Origin: Scilla litardierei
Lineage: Eukaryota > Streptophyta > Magnoliopsida > Asparagales > Asparagaceae
Direction of reading: 5' to 3'
NCBI GenBank assembly: GCA_030789695.1
Contig: CM061142.1
Coordinates: 570,825,281-570,889,280 of the forward strand
Length of the DNA: 64,000 nt
Part shown: positions 63,597-64,000 of the stretch, in pieces
Position numbering within the stretch: position 1 is the stretch's first letter
How the letters are laid out: the number at the start of each line of letters is the position of its first letter
The notes under the pieces: generated by a model
The model's database searches: none
The model's input: the letters and a program-made list of their open reading frames with translations, nothing else
Told to the model about the DNA's origin: nothing
Translations under genes and position numbers: made by a program

Positions 63597-64000
63597 ATGT
63601 CGCCAAAACGATCTAGTGAGTCGAGTTCTTCTGACTCTTGGGGATTTAGTGATGATGATTCACCGTCACCTAAACACGATGATCCCCTTCCCTCATCGTT
63701 CCCGGCCAATAGACCCATTCTGCGTGATTCGCTTTCTCTTGGTCCAACTCAAGGTGAACACAATGTGCTGTTGCCTCCTCCTGGGTTTCCTCCTTTACAT
63801 GCAGGTTCATCAGTTCCATCTCCGGCTGAAAAATCCCCACTCGAGGACATCAGTAACGACCTCCTCTCTATGGTTGGGATGTCTCGCCGTCAGGACTCTG
63901 TTCTGCACAACCTCTGTAGAAAACTCGAGGAGCTTACTACGTTTGTCTCTGTACTTACAGATGAAAAACGTCAGCTTAAGGATATACTCATAGGCAATGT
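63597..64000 (+). CDS. N-terminus of an unidentified protein, runs off the window
   Basis: ATG at 63597 in a CTTC-ATG-TCG context opens 134 codons without a stop to the window end. The peptide starts M-S-P-K-R-S-S-E-S-S-S-S-D-S-W-G, has an acidic D-D-D-S-P-S-P run and a P/L-rich middle (L-L-P-P-P-G-F-P-P-L), and ends in a likely coiled coil (R-R-Q-D-S-V-L-H-N-L-C-R-K-L-E-E-L, D-E-K-R-Q-L-K-D-I-L). A disordered start before a coiled coil would fit a retroelement ORF1 or gag-like protein as well as a host gene. No family is recognised. Confidence 0.6.
   Translation, partial: MSPKRSSESSSSDSWGFSDDDSPSPKHDDPLPSSFPANRPILRDSLSLGPTQGEHNVLLPPPGFPPLHAGSSVPSPAEKSPLEDISNDLLSMVGMSRRQDSVLHNLCRKLEELTTFVSVLTDEKRQLKDILIGN

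Overview
The window is plant nuclear DNA, probably from an angiosperm: it holds Ty1/copia and Ty3/gypsy retrotransposons, a FAR1-type Mutator-like (MULE) transposase, captured intron-bearing fragments of plant gene families (F-box/LRR, BRCT) and AT-rich intergenic DNA. Nearly everything is mobile-element DNA, much of it nested. No species can be named from the sequence.

Layout. 1-4839: a plus-strand copia element cut by the window edge, with a broken gag, one uninterrupted pol frame of 1290 codons and a short 3' LTR, followed by an older copia gag relic. 5.3-7.2 kb: AT-rich DNA with a 101-bp duplication and a 0.5-kb foldback MITE. 7.4-11.55 kb: the only candidate for an ordinary chromosomal gene (minus strand), with a TATA box and leader exon near 11.1-11.55 kb and coding-like exons further left; its structure is unresolved. 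12.0-17.8 kb: a decayed minus-strand copia element carrying a 1.8-kb Sirevirus-like solo LTR with a TTATG target-site duplication (TSD). 18.6-21.9 kb: a TA microsatellite, then about 30 units of a GC-rich palindromic satellite split by a 553-bp solo LTR with an AATTT TSD.

22-48.6 kb is dominated by one MULE-like family. Its coding copies have a FAR1-type zinc-finger DNA-binding domain, a MULE transposase (only in the 43.4-46.3 kb copy) and an OTU cysteine-protease domain. All lie among repeats of a motif close to TTGCTCAACGCGCACAACGG and its complement. The copy at 35.2-40.1 kb is split by a 2.37-kb gypsy solo LTR with an ATGTT TSD; two copies share a deletion that removed the transposase core and joined the DNA-binding domain to a linker. 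Between 23.8 and 35 kb are duplicated non-autonomous modules holding captured gene pieces and large foldbacks.

47.3-50.0 kb holds a gypsy-associated coiled-coil gene relic and a damaged Sirevirus fragment. 50.0-63.1 kb is a 183-bp tandem array (61 codons per unit) interrupted by a 12.3-kb Sirevirus-like copia element on the minus strand, with nearly identical LTRs, PBS, several polypurine tracts, broken gag and pol, and a third ORF carrying a plant-transposon-protein domain. The last 0.5 kb has a promoter and the start of an unidentified gene that runs off the window.

Coordinates, motifs, TSDs and repeats were read from the sequence. Family names rest on remembered conserved motifs, since no search could be run. 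Links between the MULE proteins and the repeat motif are inference.
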